Positions 24,994 through 33,052 of a stretch of DNA of 64,000 bases are shown one piece after another. The notes beneath the pieces are model-generated. The model saw only the letters and a list, made by a program, of their open reading frames with translations. It made no database searches and was not told where the DNA came from. The stretch is from contig JBEDUK010000110.1 of the NCBI GenBank assembly GCA_040414485.1, positions 4,305 through 68,304 of the forward strand, in the 5' to 3' direction. How positions within the stretch are numbered: the stretch's first letter is position 1; the number at the start of each line of letters is the position of its first letter. The translations under genes and the position numbers were made by a program. Origin of the DNA: JBEDUK01 sp040414485 (GTDB lineage Bacteria > Actinomycetota > UBA4738).

Positions 24994-26238
24994 GTGACAA
25001 GCGTGTCGTCCGCGTTCGAGGCCGTGCAGAGCTTCTACGAGACTGCGGCCGAGCGGCTGAATCTCGAACTGTCCCTCCGCGAGGCGCTTGCCACGCCGGC
25101 CCGCGAGGTCAGCGTGCAGGTCCGGGTGCCCATGGACTTCGGCGGCTTCCGGGTGTTCCGCGGGTGGCGGGTACAGCACAACAACGCGCGCGGGCCCTTC
25201 AAGGGCGGGCTTCGGTTCCACCAGGACGTGTCGCTCGACGAGATCCGGTGCTTCGCCATGCTGATGACCTGGAAGACGGCGCTCATGAACATCCCGTTCG
25301 GGGGCGGCAAGGGCGGCGTGCAGGTCGATCCGAAGGTGCTGTCCGAGCCCGAGCTCGAACGCCTGTCGAGGGCTTTCATGCGCCAGATCGGCGATGTCAT
25401 CGGGCCCCAGGTCGACGTGCCGGCGCCCGACGTGAACACCACGCCGCAGATCATGGCCTGGATGGCGGACGAGTACTCCCGGCGCTATGGGCCGAACCCC
25501 GCGGTCATCACCGGGAAGCCGGTGGTGCTCGGCGGCTCGCATGGCCGCGACGCGGCGACCGGGCGAGGGTCGTTCATCTGCCTGGAGCATCTCGCCCGCA
25601 ACCGCCGGTGGCTCCGCGAGGACACGAGCGTCGCCATCGAGGGATTCGGAAACGCGGGCTCGTGGCTCGCCATCATCCTGGAGGAGATGGGCTATCCGGT
25701 CGTCGCGGTCTCCGACAGCAAGGGCGGGGTCTTCAACCCTCGCGGCCTGCATGTGCGGGGCGTCGTGGGCCACAAGAAGAAGACCGGCAGCGTCACGGGC
25801 TTCGAGGACGCCGAGACGATCGCCGGCGACGACATCTTCGGACTCGACTGCGCGGTGCTGACGCTCGCGGCGCTCGAGGAGTCCGTGCACGTCGGCAACG
25901 CCGAGCAGATCAAGGCGCAGGTGATCCTGGAGACCGCGAACTACCCGGTGACGGCCCAGGCCGACCCGATCCTGGCGGACCGCGGGGTGACGGTCGTGCC
26001 GGACATCCTGGCCTCGGGCGGCGGCGTGGCCGTCTCCTACCTCGAATGGGTGCAGGACCTCCAGCGCGAGGCATGGACGGAGGAGCGGGTCAACGCCCGC
26101 CTGGGCGAGCTCATGGGCGCGGCCACCGACCAGGTGCTGGCGCGGGCCGACACCGAGGCCCTTTCGCTGCGCGATGCGGCATATCTGATCGGCGTCGAAC
26201 GCGTCGCCGAGGCAGAGATCGCGCGCGGCTACCGGTAG
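24994..26238 (+). CDS. Glu/Leu/Phe/Val dehydrogenase (glutamate dehydrogenase type)
   Basis: 414 residues, standard for hexameric NAD(P)-dependent GdhA-like enzymes that interconvert glutamate and 2-oxoglutarate. Substrate-binding and catalytic segments are GPFKGGLRFHQDVSLDE, NIPFGGGKGGVQVDP (catalytic Lys) and VPAPDVNTTPQIMAWMADEY (catalytic Asp). The dinucleotide fold is VAIEGFGNAGSWLAIIL with an acidic residue after the second strand (AVSDSKGG), which favours NAD. GTG 24994 has an AGGAGGG site at good spacing. Confidence 0.9.
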   Translation: MTSVSSAFEAVQSFYETAAERLNLELSLREALATPAREVSVQVRVPMDFGGFRVFRGWRVQHNNARGPFKGGLRFHQDVSLDEIRCFAMLMTWKTALMNIPFGGGKGGVQVDPKVLSEPELERLSRAFMRQIGDVIGPQVDVPAPDVNTTPQIMAWMADEYSRRYGPNPAVITGKPVVLGGSHGRDAATGRGSFICLEHLARNRRWLREDTSVAIEGFGNAGSWLAIILEEMGYPVVAVSDSKGGVFNPRGLHVRGVVGHKKKTGSVTGFEDAETIAGDDIFGLDCAVLTLAALEESVHVGNAEQIKAQVILETANYPVTAQADPILADRGVTVVPDILASGGGVAVSYLEWVQDLQREAWTEERVNARLGELMGAATDQVLARADTEALSLRDAAYLIGVERVAEAEIARGYR

Positions 26239-26350
26239 CCGTCGGTTCGGATCCGAACACCTCGGCCATCGGTCGGCGACCTCCTGCTACTGTCGAGCGC
26301 GTTTGGGCGATTTCGCCCGGTTCCTGTTCGTTCGAGGGAGGTTCGCACTC

Positions 26351-27574
26351 GTGGAATCGAAGCACGGCTTCGGCGCGCCCCGGCTCAGCCGGGTCGCGAT
26401 GGTTGGACTGGGCGCCACACTGGCGCTCTCGCTCGCCGGGCCGGCGGCATCGGCAGGACCGGCTCGCGTATCACAGACGGGGCGGTTCCCGGGGGCGGAC
26501 GGCTCGATCGCGTTCAGCGGCTCGAAGGACGGCACGCAGCGGATCTACCTGCGAACGACCGACGGTACGGAGACGGCCATCACGAAGGGCCCCGGCGACG
26601 TCGATCCGTCCTGGAATCCGTTCGGCACGCGGATCGTCTACCAGCACGGGAATCAGATCTACGTCATGAACGCGGACGGGTCGAACAAGAAGAACCTGAC
26701 GAACAACGCGGCGTGGAACGATGGTGACCCGGCCTGGTCTCCCGATGGGTCGAAGATCGTCTTCGCGAGCTACGAGAACGGGCCGTTGAACGTCTGGACC
26801 ATGAACGCCGACGGCTCGCACCGTACGGCGCTCACCGCCGGTGGGTCCGACACCGACCCGGTCTGGTCGCCGGACGGCTCGAAGATCGCCTTCGCCAGCC
26901 GGCGGGACGGCAACTGGGAGATCTACGTCATGAAGGCGGACGGCTCGAACCAGGTGAACGTCACGAACAACGTGGCCGACGACCGGCACCCGGCGTGGTC
27001 GCCCGACGGTGCGACGATCGTGTTCAGCAGCGCTCGGGCTCACCCGCACTCGGTCGGCGGCGACCTGTGGTTCATGTCGCCGGATGGCTCGAACCTGGTC
27101 CCGTTCGACCATCACCCGGCCGGCTACTCCGACGGCGACTACCCGGCGTTCTCGCCCGACGGCACGCAGGTCGTGTTCGCCGCGAACATCGGCACCGGTT
27201 CGCTCCAACTCTGGACGGCGCCCGTCGGCGGCACGGACACGAGGCTGACGAACGACCCGGGCAACCCCCTGAACGAGATGCCTGACTGGCAGCCGATCGT
27301 CCCGGCGCCGACGCTCGGGCTCACCCCCTCGTCGGGTCCGGCCGGGAGCACGGTCGAAGTGACCGGCGGCGGCTTCGCCCCGCGCGAGACCGTGAAGCTC
27401 ACCTTCGTCCAGGGCAGGAAGAAGACGAAGCTCGGCTCGGCGAAGGCGAACGCCTCGGGTGCCATCGACAAGATGGTGACGATCCCCGGGACCGCCAAGC
27501 AGGGGAAAGCGGCCCTGAAGGCGGCCGGCCTCACCAGCGCGCTCGGCGCGAAGGCCGGGTTCGTCGTCAGTTAA
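26351..27574 (+). CDS. Secreted PD40/TolB-like beta-propeller protein
   Basis: 407 residues with a signal peptide (VAMVGLGATLALSLAG ... ASA). About six PD40/TolB-type repeats follow, each with a WSPDGSKIVF-like core (DPAWSPDGSKIVFASY, DPVWSPDGSKIAFASR, HPAWSPDGATIVFSSA, YPAFSPDGTQVVFAAN) and YVMNADGSN turns. The last about 90 residues form an IPT/TIG-like immunoglobulin domain (LGLTPSSGPAGSTVEVTGGGFAP). Probably an extracytoplasmic binding or scaffold protein. GTG 26351 has GGGAGG upstream; a TACTGT -10 box at 26288-26293 would give a leader of about 50 nt. Confidence 0.8.
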   Translation: MESKHGFGAPRLSRVAMVGLGATLALSLAGPAASAGPARVSQTGRFPGADGSIAFSGSKDGTQRIYLRTTDGTETAITKGPGDVDPSWNPFGTRIVYQHGNQIYVMNADGSNKKNLTNNAAWNDGDPAWSPDGSKIVFASYENGPLNVWTMNADGSHRTALTAGGSDTDPVWSPDGSKIAFASRRDGNWEIYVMKADGSNQVNVTNNVADDRHPAWSPDGATIVFSSARAHPHSVGGDLWFMSPDGSNLVPFDHHPAGYSDGDYPAFSPDGTQVVFAANIGTGSLQLWTAPVGGTDTRLTNDPGNPLNEMPDWQPIVPAPTLGLTPSSGPAGSTVEVTGGGFAPRETVKLTFVQGRKKTKLGSAKANASGAIDKMVTIPGTAKQGKAALKAAGLTSALGAKAGFVVS

Positions 27575-27586
27575 CGAAGGTCCCGG

Positions 27587-27624
27587 TGGGACAGGGCCGC
27601 CCGGCCTGTGGCGGCCCTGTCCCA
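27587..27624 (+). terminator. Hairpin terminator after the PD40 gene
   Basis: A perfect 15-bp inverted repeat (27587-27601 with 27610-27624) and 8-nt loop, starting 12 nt after the stop codon. Confidence 0.75.
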
Positions 27625-27643
27625 TCTGGGATAGAGTCACATT

Positions 27644-27757
27644 CACGAAAGGGACCGAAGGTGGCACCCACGCCCGGTCGGTCGCGGGAGACCGGATCCC
27701 TTCTGGGGATCGTGAATCGGGACGCTCTGGTCACCACCTCCGGTCCCTTCGTTCGTG
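27644..27757 (+). ncRNA. Candidate structured leader RNA upstream of the adenosine-specific kinase
   Basis: Bases 27644-27664 pair with 27734-27757. CACGAA pairs with TTCGTG, then a 3-nt bulge, then AGGGACCG with CGGTCCCT, one mismatch, then AGGTGG with CCACCT, about 20 bp in all. The enclosed 69 nt can form two further hairpins: CCGGTC (27674-27679) with GACCGG (27690-27695), and ATCCC (27696-27700) with GGGAT (27706-27710). This gives a multibranched fold between a terminator and the start codon at 27815. It could be an unrecognised cis-regulatory RNA, a small RNA, or a decayed inverted-repeat element. I do not match it to a known class. Confidence 0.4.
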
Positions 27758-27814
27758 TCCGGGGGCCCGGTCGTGGCGCCGCCGGTGCCGGCCGTCGCGG
27801 ATGAGGGGTGACCG

Positions 27815-28306
27815 ATGGATCTTTCGAACCTGACCGCCGTCCCCGTGGAAGCCCCCGAGGACGTCAACGTCATCCTCGGGCAGTCGCACTTCATCAAGAC
27901 GGTCGAGGATCTGCACGAGGCGCTGGTCGGGGGCGTGCCGGGCGTCCGGTTCGGCATCGCGTTCAACGAGGCGAGCGGGCCCCGACTGGTCCGCTGGTCC
28001 GGCAACGACGACGAGCTCTGCGCGCTGGCTCGCGACGCGGCGGACGCGATCGGCGCCGGCCATCTGTTCGTGGTGATGATGCGCGCCGGGTTCCCGATCA
28101 ACGTCCTGAACGCCGTGAAGATGGTGCCCGAGGTCTGCCGGGTCTTCGCCGCGACCGCGAACCCGCTGCAGGTGATCGTCGCCGAAACGGACCAGGGGCG
28201 AGGCGTCCTGGGCGTGATCGACGGCAGTGGCCCGCTCGGCGTCGAAGACGAACAGCAGATCGCGGAGCGCAAGGCGCTCCTGCGGACGCTCGGCTACAAG
28301 CTCTGA
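27815..28306 (+). CDS. Adenosine-specific kinase family protein
   Basis: 163 residues matching the adenosine-specific kinase family first described from Pyrobaculum. Features are VNVILGQSHFIKTVEDLHEAL at the start, the VRFGIAFNEASGPRLVRWSGND strand, FVVMMRAGFPINVLNAVKMVPEVCRVFAATANP and VIVAETDQGRGVLGVIDG. Members bind adenosine/ATP and transfer phosphate to adenosine; the bacterial role is poorly studied. The ATG has a GAGGGG ribosome site. The roughly 190-nt leader contains a strong multibranch inverted repeat. Confidence 0.88.
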   Translation: MDLSNLTAVPVEAPEDVNVILGQSHFIKTVEDLHEALVGGVPGVRFGIAFNEASGPRLVRWSGNDDELCALARDAADAIGAGHLFVVMMRAGFPINVLNAVKMVPEVCRVFAATANPLQVIVAETDQGRGVLGVIDGSGPLGVEDEQQIAERKALLRTLGYKL

Positions 28307-28890
28307 ACCCTGGCGGACGCCGGGTCTGCCTCGGGTCGCGGTCCCCACACCTGGCGAAGGACGTCCAGGTCCCGCAGGATCGGCAGGCGGTACCGCGAGG
28401 CGACGGCTCCGACGCGGCCGTCGTCGGCGCGCAGGTGCTCCGGCGAGACGTACAGGGCGATCGGCCGGCCGGACGCCGCCCGCCACCCGCGCGCGTCGAG
28501 CGCGTACGGACCGGCGCCCTCGACCGCGCCGAACAGCAACCCGCCGGCGCCACTCTCCGACGCGGGCATCCGTCCGGTCGGCACATGTGCGTCGAAGGAC
28601 TCGTTCATGCCGCGGATGCCGCAGAGGCAGAACGCGCCCGGCACGCCCGTGGGGTGCAGCCTGCGCCATCGCCAGCGAAGGAACCGCGGGTAGATCTCGC
28701 ACTCGGCTTGCGTCCACTCGGTCGTCCACCGGGTGCCGGGGAAGGTCTCGAGCCAGCCGTCCGGCGTGGCGCGCCACCAGGTGAACCCTCGTCGGGGGGA
28801 CGGAGCGATGCGGTCGACGGGCGCACGCGCCGGGGCGACACGAATGACCGGTGCCACCGCACGTTCGCTCGAGGGGATCGTGAGTTCCAT
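28294..28890 (-). CDS. Hypothetical protein with CLCGI motif
   Basis: 198 residues, convergent with and overlapping the kinase gene by 13 bp at the 3' ends. It contains FCLCGIRGMNESFDAH, GLLFGAVEGAGPYALDARGWRAASGRPIALYV in outline, and a C-terminal RYRLPILRDLDVLRQVW. The pattern (CxCGIyA, then G-x-V-x-x-x-G, an alternating surface and a final residues-YgvP motif) resembles a set of uncharacterised actinobacterial proteins. I know no function. The ATG at 28890 is the most 5' start; the first about 30 residues are low-quality and translation may begin later. Confidence 0.6.
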   Translation of the reverse strand: MELTIPSSERAVAPVIRVAPARAPVDRIAPSPRRGFTWWRATPDGWLETFPGTRWTTEWTQAECEIYPRFLRWRWRRLHPTGVPGAFCLCGIRGMNESFDAHVPTGRMPASESGAGGLLFGAVEGAGPYALDARGWRAASGRPIALYVSPEHLRADDGRVGAVASRYRLPILRDLDVLRQVWGPRPEADPASARVQSL

Positions 28891-29040
28891 CGATTCGATC
28901 TTCGTGCGGTCCAGCCGTAAGCGTGTGCCCCGGCCGTGGGGATGGTGTTGCGAAGACGTGCCGAGGCGCCGGCGGCCGGAAAATGCGCTGGCCCGGGCGA
29001 TCCGGGCAGTCGTTCGTGGCGTTGCTGGTACAAACGAAGC

Positions 29041-30285
29041 ATGGCGATTCGGATGCCGCGACGGCCGCGGTTGCGCTCGGGGCGCGCGATGGCCGTGCTG
29101 CTCCTGGTCTGCGGGCTGGCGGCCGCGTGCGGCGGATCCCCGACCGAGGGGGGTCGCGGAACGGCGTCGGTGACCACCTCACCGAACGGAGGAGGAACGG
29201 GCCCGGGCAGCACCGGCGGGGCGGGTTCGATCCACCTCAGGGAAATCGCGTCCCTCGATTCACCGGTGGCGATGGCCATCCGCCGCGGCGACCCGACGAT
29301 GTACGTTGCCGAGCAGCCGGGCCGCGTCATCGCCCTCAGCGACGGGACCGTCGACCCGACTCCCGTCCTGGATCTCACGGGCCAGATCACGACCGGCGGC
29401 GAGCGCGGCCTGCTCGGCCTGGCCTTCTCGCCGGACGGCCGGTACCTGTACGTGAACTACACCGATCTCGACGGCAACACGAACGTGGTGGAATTCGAGA
29501 TGGACGCCGGCGGGCGGGCGGACATGCGCTCTCGCCGCGAGGTCCTGTTCGTCAAGCAGCCGTTCCCGAACCACAACGGCGGGAATCTCGTGTTCGGCCC
29601 CGACGGAGATCTCTACATCGGGCTGGGCGACGGTGGGTCCAGCGGCGATCCGATGGACAACGGCCAGAACCTGCGCGTCCTGCTTGGAAAGATGCTGCGG
29701 ATCGAACCCCGTCTGCCGGACGGGTCGCTCCCGCCGGGTGGCGCGCACTATGCGATCCCACCCGACAACCCGTTCGTCGGGAGGTCCGGCGCCCGGCCGG
29801 AGATCTGGGCGTACGGCCTGCGGAACCCGTGGCGGTACGAGTTCGACCGCGCGACCGGCGACCTGTGGATCGGCGACGTCGGGCAGGGCGCGTACGAGGA
29901 GGTCGACCTCCAGCGGCACGGCTCGCGCGGCGGACAGAACTACGGCTGGAACCTGACCGAAGGCTCACACCTGTACGGGAACGCGACGGCCCCGCCGCGG
30001 AACTGGACGCGGCCGCTGTTCGACTTCAGCCACGACGACGGCAGCTGCGCGGTCATCGGCGGCTTCGTGTACCGGGGATCCGCGATCGCATGGCTGCGCG
30101 GCGCCTATCTCTACACGGACCTCTGCCGGGGCGAACTCCTCGCCGCGCGCGAGGCGGGCGGCCGCGTCACACAGCAGCTCGACCTGGGCCTCCATGTGGA
30201 CAGCCCATCGTCGTTCGGCGAGGACGCCGCCGGAGAGCTGTACGTGCTCTCCCTGTCGGGTCCGATGTACCGGCTGGTTCCGTAA
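29041..30285 (+). CDS. PQQ-type soluble aldose/sugar dehydrogenase-like lipoprotein
   Basis: 414 residues. A lipoprotein signal (LLLVCGLAAACGG) precedes a Gly/Thr linker and a six-bladed propeller of the GSDH/sorbosone-dehydrogenase family. Family signatures are SLDSPVAMAIRRGDPTMYVAEQPGRV, ERGLLGLAFSPDGRYLYVNYTD, NHNGGNLVFGPDGDLYIGLGDGG, YGLRNPWRYEFDRATGDLWIGDVGQ and GGFVYRG. Such enzymes oxidise sugars with PQQ and Ca2+ outside the membrane. No PQQ biosynthesis genes are visible here. ATG 29041 immediately precedes the positively charged signal. Confidence 0.85.
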   Translation: MAIRMPRRPRLRSGRAMAVLLLVCGLAAACGGSPTEGGRGTASVTTSPNGGGTGPGSTGGAGSIHLREIASLDSPVAMAIRRGDPTMYVAEQPGRVIALSDGTVDPTPVLDLTGQITTGGERGLLGLAFSPDGRYLYVNYTDLDGNTNVVEFEMDAGGRADMRSRREVLFVKQPFPNHNGGNLVFGPDGDLYIGLGDGGSSGDPMDNGQNLRVLLGKMLRIEPRLPDGSLPPGGAHYAIPPDNPFVGRSGARPEIWAYGLRNPWRYEFDRATGDLWIGDVGQGAYEEVDLQRHGSRGGQNYGWNLTEGSHLYGNATAPPRNWTRPLFDFSHDDGSCAVIGGFVYRGSAIAWLRGAYLYTDLCRGELLAAREAGGRVTQQLDLGLHVDSPSSFGEDAAGELYVLSLSGPMYRLVP

Positions 30286-30309
30286 GCGAGAGGCGTCAGC
30301 CCCGCCGGC

Positions 30310-30795
30310 TCAGGCTGCTCGCCTGCGGCGAAGCCCGAAGAGCAGCACGGTCCCGAACAGCAGCAACACGGCGCCGATGACCACGGCGATCCCGGACCCG
30401 GAGCCGAGGCCGGTGTTCGGCAGCGACGTCGGCGGCCCGCTGCTCCCGCCGCCCCCTCCGCTGCCCGTCACGACGACCGTGCCGACCATGCCCAGACTCT
30501 GGTGGTACTGGCAGTGGTAGGCGTAGGTTCCCGGCGCCGAGAAGGTGTGCGAGAAGGTTTGCCCCGGATTGAGGTTCCCCGAGTTGAAGCCGCTGCCGGT
30601 CACCGTGTGGGCCGACTGCCCGTTGTTCGACCAGGTCACGGTGGTGCCCACGCTCACCGTGATCGACTTGGGAACGAACTTGTAGTCCACCGCGCTGACG
30701 CTGGCCGCCAATGCGGGCGCGGCGGACAGCACCACCACGCCGATCGCAAGCACGCCAGCCCCGACGGCACCCCCGACCGCTCGCATCCGTCGCAC
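30310..30795 (-). CDS. Sortase-anchored cupredoxin (plastocyanin-like, LPNTG)
   Basis: 161 residues: signal peptide (GVLAIGVVVLSAAPALA), a plastocyanin-like domain, a Gly/Ser linker and a cell-wall sorting signal. Type 1 copper ligands are all present: His in GQSAHTVTG, then the Cys, His and Met of YHCQYHQSLGM. The C-terminus has LPNTG, a hydrophobic helix and RRRR, the classic sortase signal. The GTG start has GGAGA 7 nt upstream. A class E-type sortase is divergently encoded 173 bp away, so this is its likely substrate. Expected to be an electron-carrying wall protein. Confidence 0.88.
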   Translation of the reverse strand: MRRMRAVGGAVGAGVLAIGVVVLSAAPALAASVSAVDYKFVPKSITVSVGTTVTWSNNGQSAHTVTGSGFNSGNLNPGQTFSHTFSAPGTYAYHCQYHQSLGMVGTVVVTGSGGGGGSSGPPTSLPNTGLGSGSGIAVVIGAVLLLFGTVLLFGLRRRRAA

Positions 30796-30954
30796 GTTCG
30801 CGTCTCCTTCCCCTTCGGCGGCAACGGTCAGGCGCAGGATACGTCAACGCCTCCCAGCCGTGTTCGCGGAGCTTCGGTTCGATGGAACTACGCACGGCGG
30901 CGGGGCCGGGATTCGCTCAAAGCGGCGGATCCTGCGCCGGGTAGCGGTCCGTAG

Positions 30955-30960
30955 TACGGT
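30955..30960 (+). promoter_or_regulatory. -10 box (TACGGT) for sortase gene
   Basis: TACGGT ends 7 nt before the ATG at 30968 (4 nt before an in-frame GTG). Leaderless arrangement. Confidence 0.4.
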
Positions 30961-30967
30961 CGCGGTG

Positions 30968-31630
30968 ATGGACGACGATATGGTTGGGACGAGGGTCCGG
31001 CGACGGGGCGAGCGCCGAACCCGACGCCTCCGCCGCTTTCGACTCGGCGTCGGCCTGTCCTGCGTGGTTGCCGGGATGGCGCTGATCGGCTCCGTGGCCT
31101 ATCAGATCTGGGGCACGGGGATCGAGACCTCGCACGCGCAGACGGTGCTCCGGCACCGCGTCGAGTCGTTCGGCTTCCCGGCCAGGCCGATCGGCGGCGC
31201 CGCGGTCGGGTTCCTGGACATCCCTCGGATCCATCTGGACATGGTGGTCGTGCAGGGCGCCGGCGAGACGGCGCTGGCCAAGGGACCCGGGCACTACGTG
31301 CAGACGCCGTTCCCGGGTTACGGGGGGAACGTGGCCATCGCCGGTCACCGGACGACGCACCTGCACCCGTTCTGGCCGCTGGACCAGCTGCGCCCCGGCG
31401 ACCGCATCCTGATCCAGACCAGGCTGGGCGCGTTCGTGTACCGCGTGATCTGGCAGCGAACGGTCCCGCTCAACGACTGGTCCGTGATCGCGCACACGGC
31501 CGTGCCCTCGCTGACGCTCACGACGTGCACGCCCCGGTTCAGCAGCAGCCATCGCCTGGTGGTGCGGGCCGTGCAGGTGGACGGACCGAACAGGAGCTCC
31601 GAGCCGCTGGTGCGCTGGCCGTCGGCCTGA
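30968..31630 (+). CDS. Class E-type sortase
   Basis: 220 residues: a basic N-terminus, one membrane anchor (about 26-48: LGVGLSCVVAGMALIGSVAY) and a sortase beta-barrel. The catalytic His is in VAIAGHRTTHLHPFWPL, the Cys in LTLTTCTPRFSSSHRLVV and the Arg in the same segment. The TLTTC-P-x-x-S-x-x-R motif is the class E/D style common in actinobacteria. It attaches LPXTG/LAXTG proteins to peptidoglycan. The only sorting-signal protein seen in the window is the adjacent cupredoxin, divergently transcribed. Confidence 0.88.
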   Translation: MDDDMVGTRVRRRGERRTRRLRRFRLGVGLSCVVAGMALIGSVAYQIWGTGIETSHAQTVLRHRVESFGFPARPIGGAAVGFLDIPRIHLDMVVVQGAGETALAKGPGHYVQTPFPGYGGNVAIAGHRTTHLHPFWPLDQLRPGDRILIQTRLGAFVYRVIWQRTVPLNDWSVIAHTAVPSLTLTTCTPRFSSSHRLVVRAVQVDGPNRSSEPLVRWPSA

Positions 31631-31650
31631 GCGCTCGGGCAGCCAGAGCC

Positions 31651-32859
31651 CTAGGTGCGCTTGCGGGGCAGGTCCAGGAACGGCAGTGGCGTGACCGTGG
31701 CCCGCACCTTCCCTCGATGCGCCTCGACGGTCCATTCGACCCAGAGCTCCGAGCCGGTGTCCGAGACCTTCGCGTCGACCGACGCCAGGCCCACCAGTTG
31801 CTTGAGGATCGGGCTCCAGGCCGAGGACGTCATCTTCCCGACCTGACGATCGCGCTCGGTGAAGACCGGCACGGCGTCGCGGGAGGCCAGCGGCGAGAGC
31901 GCCGGCGACAGTCCCTGGCGGGCGAACGCCTCTTCGATGCCCTTCCAATCGAGCGTCAGGCCGACCAGCCTGCGCGCCGGGCCGCCCCTCGCCTGCTCGG
32001 CCATCAGCGCCCGCTTCCCGACGAATTCGGCCTTGTCGAAGGACACGAGCCTTCCCATGCCGAGCTCGAACGGCGAGTACGCCTGCTCGGGAATCAGGGC
32101 GTGGCGGACGCTGGTGTAGTCGGCCTCGATCAGGATGAGGCCGGCCTCGACGCGGACCACGTCGAGGGCGAGGATCCCGGCGGGGCGGATGCCGAACGCG
32201 CGACCCGCGTCGAACAGCGCGTCCCACAGGCGCTCGGCCTTGGAGGCGTCGATCCAGAGTTCGTAGCCGAGATCTCCCGTGTAGCCGGTGCGGGTCACGT
32301 CGAAGGCGACCTTGTTGGCACTCCTGCCCTTCAGCTTGGCCGGGCGATGACGGAAGTATCGAAGGTCGGCGAACGACTCGCCGGTCACCGCCTCGAGCAC
32401 GTTGCGGGACATCGGGCCCTGGAGGGCGAGCGCGGCGGTGGACTCGGTGGTCTCCTCGATCCGAACGTCCAGGCCGGTTGCGTTGAGGTGGAACCACCGG
32501 AGCGAGGGGTCCGCGGCCGTCCAGCGGTACCGGGATTCCTCGAGGCGCGTGAGGGTGCCGTCGTCGATGACCTTGCCGTGCTCGTCGCACCAGGGCGTGT
32601 AGTAAACCTGGTTTACTTGTTGGCGCGTGGCGTCGCGCGTGATGACGCGGTCGACGAATCGGATGGCGTCCGGACCGGAGATCTCGTACTTGAACAAGGG
32701 GGAGACGTCGATGACGGCGACCGCGTTGCGGATCGCGTTGTATTCGATGTCGCTGGCGTCGGCGTAGGAGCCGGCGGCGTAGTAGCCGGCCCAATCGCGC
32801 CAGATCAACTTCCGGTTCAGCGGGCTCTCCCGCCTGAAGAACGCCGTGCCCACGCTCAT
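31651..32859 (-). CDS. GcvT-family folate-dependent aminomethyltransferase-like protein
   Basis: 402 residues with T-protein features: AVAVIDVSPLFKYEISGPDAIRFVDR in outline, the folate-site motif TRTGYTGDLGYELWI, RVEAGLILIEADY (Glu facing folate), and the C-terminal barrel ending VTPLPFLDLPRKRT. gcvH and gcvP are absent nearby, so a stand-alone demethylase or aminomethyltransferase role is more likely than glycine cleavage. It is divergent from two FAD-dependent oxidoreductases. It is clearly different from the GcvT-like protein at 8.4-9.5 kb, so these are paralogues rather than a recent copy. Confidence 0.82.
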   Translation of the reverse strand: MSVGTAFFRRESPLNRKLIWRDWAGYYAAGSYADASDIEYNAIRNAVAVIDVSPLFKYEISGPDAIRFVDRVITRDATRQQVNQVYYTPWCDEHGKVIDDGTLTRLEESRYRWTAADPSLRWFHLNATGLDVRIEETTESTAALALQGPMSRNVLEAVTGESFADLRYFRHRPAKLKGRSANKVAFDVTRTGYTGDLGYELWIDASKAERLWDALFDAGRAFGIRPAGILALDVVRVEAGLILIEADYTSVRHALIPEQAYSPFELGMGRLVSFDKAEFVGKRALMAEQARGGPARRLVGLTLDWKGIEEAFARQGLSPALSPLASRDAVPVFTERDRQVGKMTSSAWSPILKQLVGLASVDAKVSDTGSELWVEWTVEAHRGKVRATVTPLPFLDLPRKRT

Positions 32860-33052
32860 GTCCCGAGCCTCTCGTCCATGCGGTCCGCGCGGTCCGCCAT
32901 CCCGTCGAAACGGCCGTCAGTATGGCAGGCGCCGGCGGCGATCGTTCGGATCGAAGGCCGTTCCGCCGAACAGATCGCCGGTGAGAGGGCTGGATCGGCT
33001 CGGTTCTTCGCCGTGTAGACTCCTCGGGCGAACGGACGGTGAGGGCGGGGAC

